Below, piece by piece: positions 5,221 to 5,755 of a stretch of DNA of 5,755 nucleotides. The notes under the pieces were generated by a model. It was not told the DNA's origin. It saw only the letters and a program-made list of their open reading frames with translations, and did no database searches. The stretch covers positions 1 to 5,755 of the forward strand of contig CAMPHD010000224.1 in NCBI GenBank assembly GCA_946885765.1. Reading direction: 5' to 3'. Made by a program: the position numbers and the translations under genes. This stretch comes from an uncultured Thalassospira sp. (GTDB lineage Bacteria > Pseudomonadota > Alphaproteobacteria > Rhodospirillales_A > Thalassospiraceae). The stretch's first letter is position 1. The number at the start of each line of letters is the position of its first letter.

Positions 5221-5755
<535 letters not shown>

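Overview
The window looks like ordinary chromosomal DNA of an alphaproteobacterium. Moderate GC content, an alphaproteobacterial-type MreB and a leucine-rich leader in front of leuA suggest Rhodospirillales, possibly near Thalassospira; the genus is an inference from general appearance. No tRNA, rRNA, CRISPR array, insertion sequence or phage gene was seen.

Layout, left to right. (1) The 3' part of a plus-strand gene for an alpha-helical, coiled-coil protein of unknown function runs in from the left edge and ends at a strong hairpin terminator (782-811). (2) Two minus-strand genes converge on that terminator: a LysE/RhtB-type amino-acid exporter (1857-1234), then a 105-residue protein of unknown function (1148-831) with a probable promoter of its own. 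(3) A 327-bp divergent intergenic region (1858-2184) carries two abutting inverted repeats in front of the exporter and a likely promoter for the leucine side. (4) A 44-codon leader ORF (2185-2319), too short to be an obvious gene, has eight leucine codons in its last 20 codons and is followed by alternative RNA pairings. It reads as a leuL-type attenuation leader. (5) leuA (2464-4014) is complete, encodes 2-isopropylmalate synthase and ends at a strong terminator (4039-4071). (6) A monocistronic gene (4175-5056) with an extended -10 promoter encodes an exported dienelactone-hydrolase-like protein that has lost its nucleophile and its catalytic histidine. (7) The first 172 codons of mreB run off the right edge.

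How the parts fit: leuA catalyses the committed step of leucine synthesis. The upstream leader would couple its transcription to leucyl-tRNA charging, and the C-terminal domain of LeuA normally gives feedback inhibition by leucine. The exporter fires in the opposite direction from the same intergenic region; a functional link to leucine is possible but not shown. The remaining genes look like independent units.

I found no clearly new multi-gene system. The two points most worth checking are the unannotated leucine leader and the apparent catalytically dead secreted hydrolase with its unusual promoter and ribosome-binding-site arrangement.
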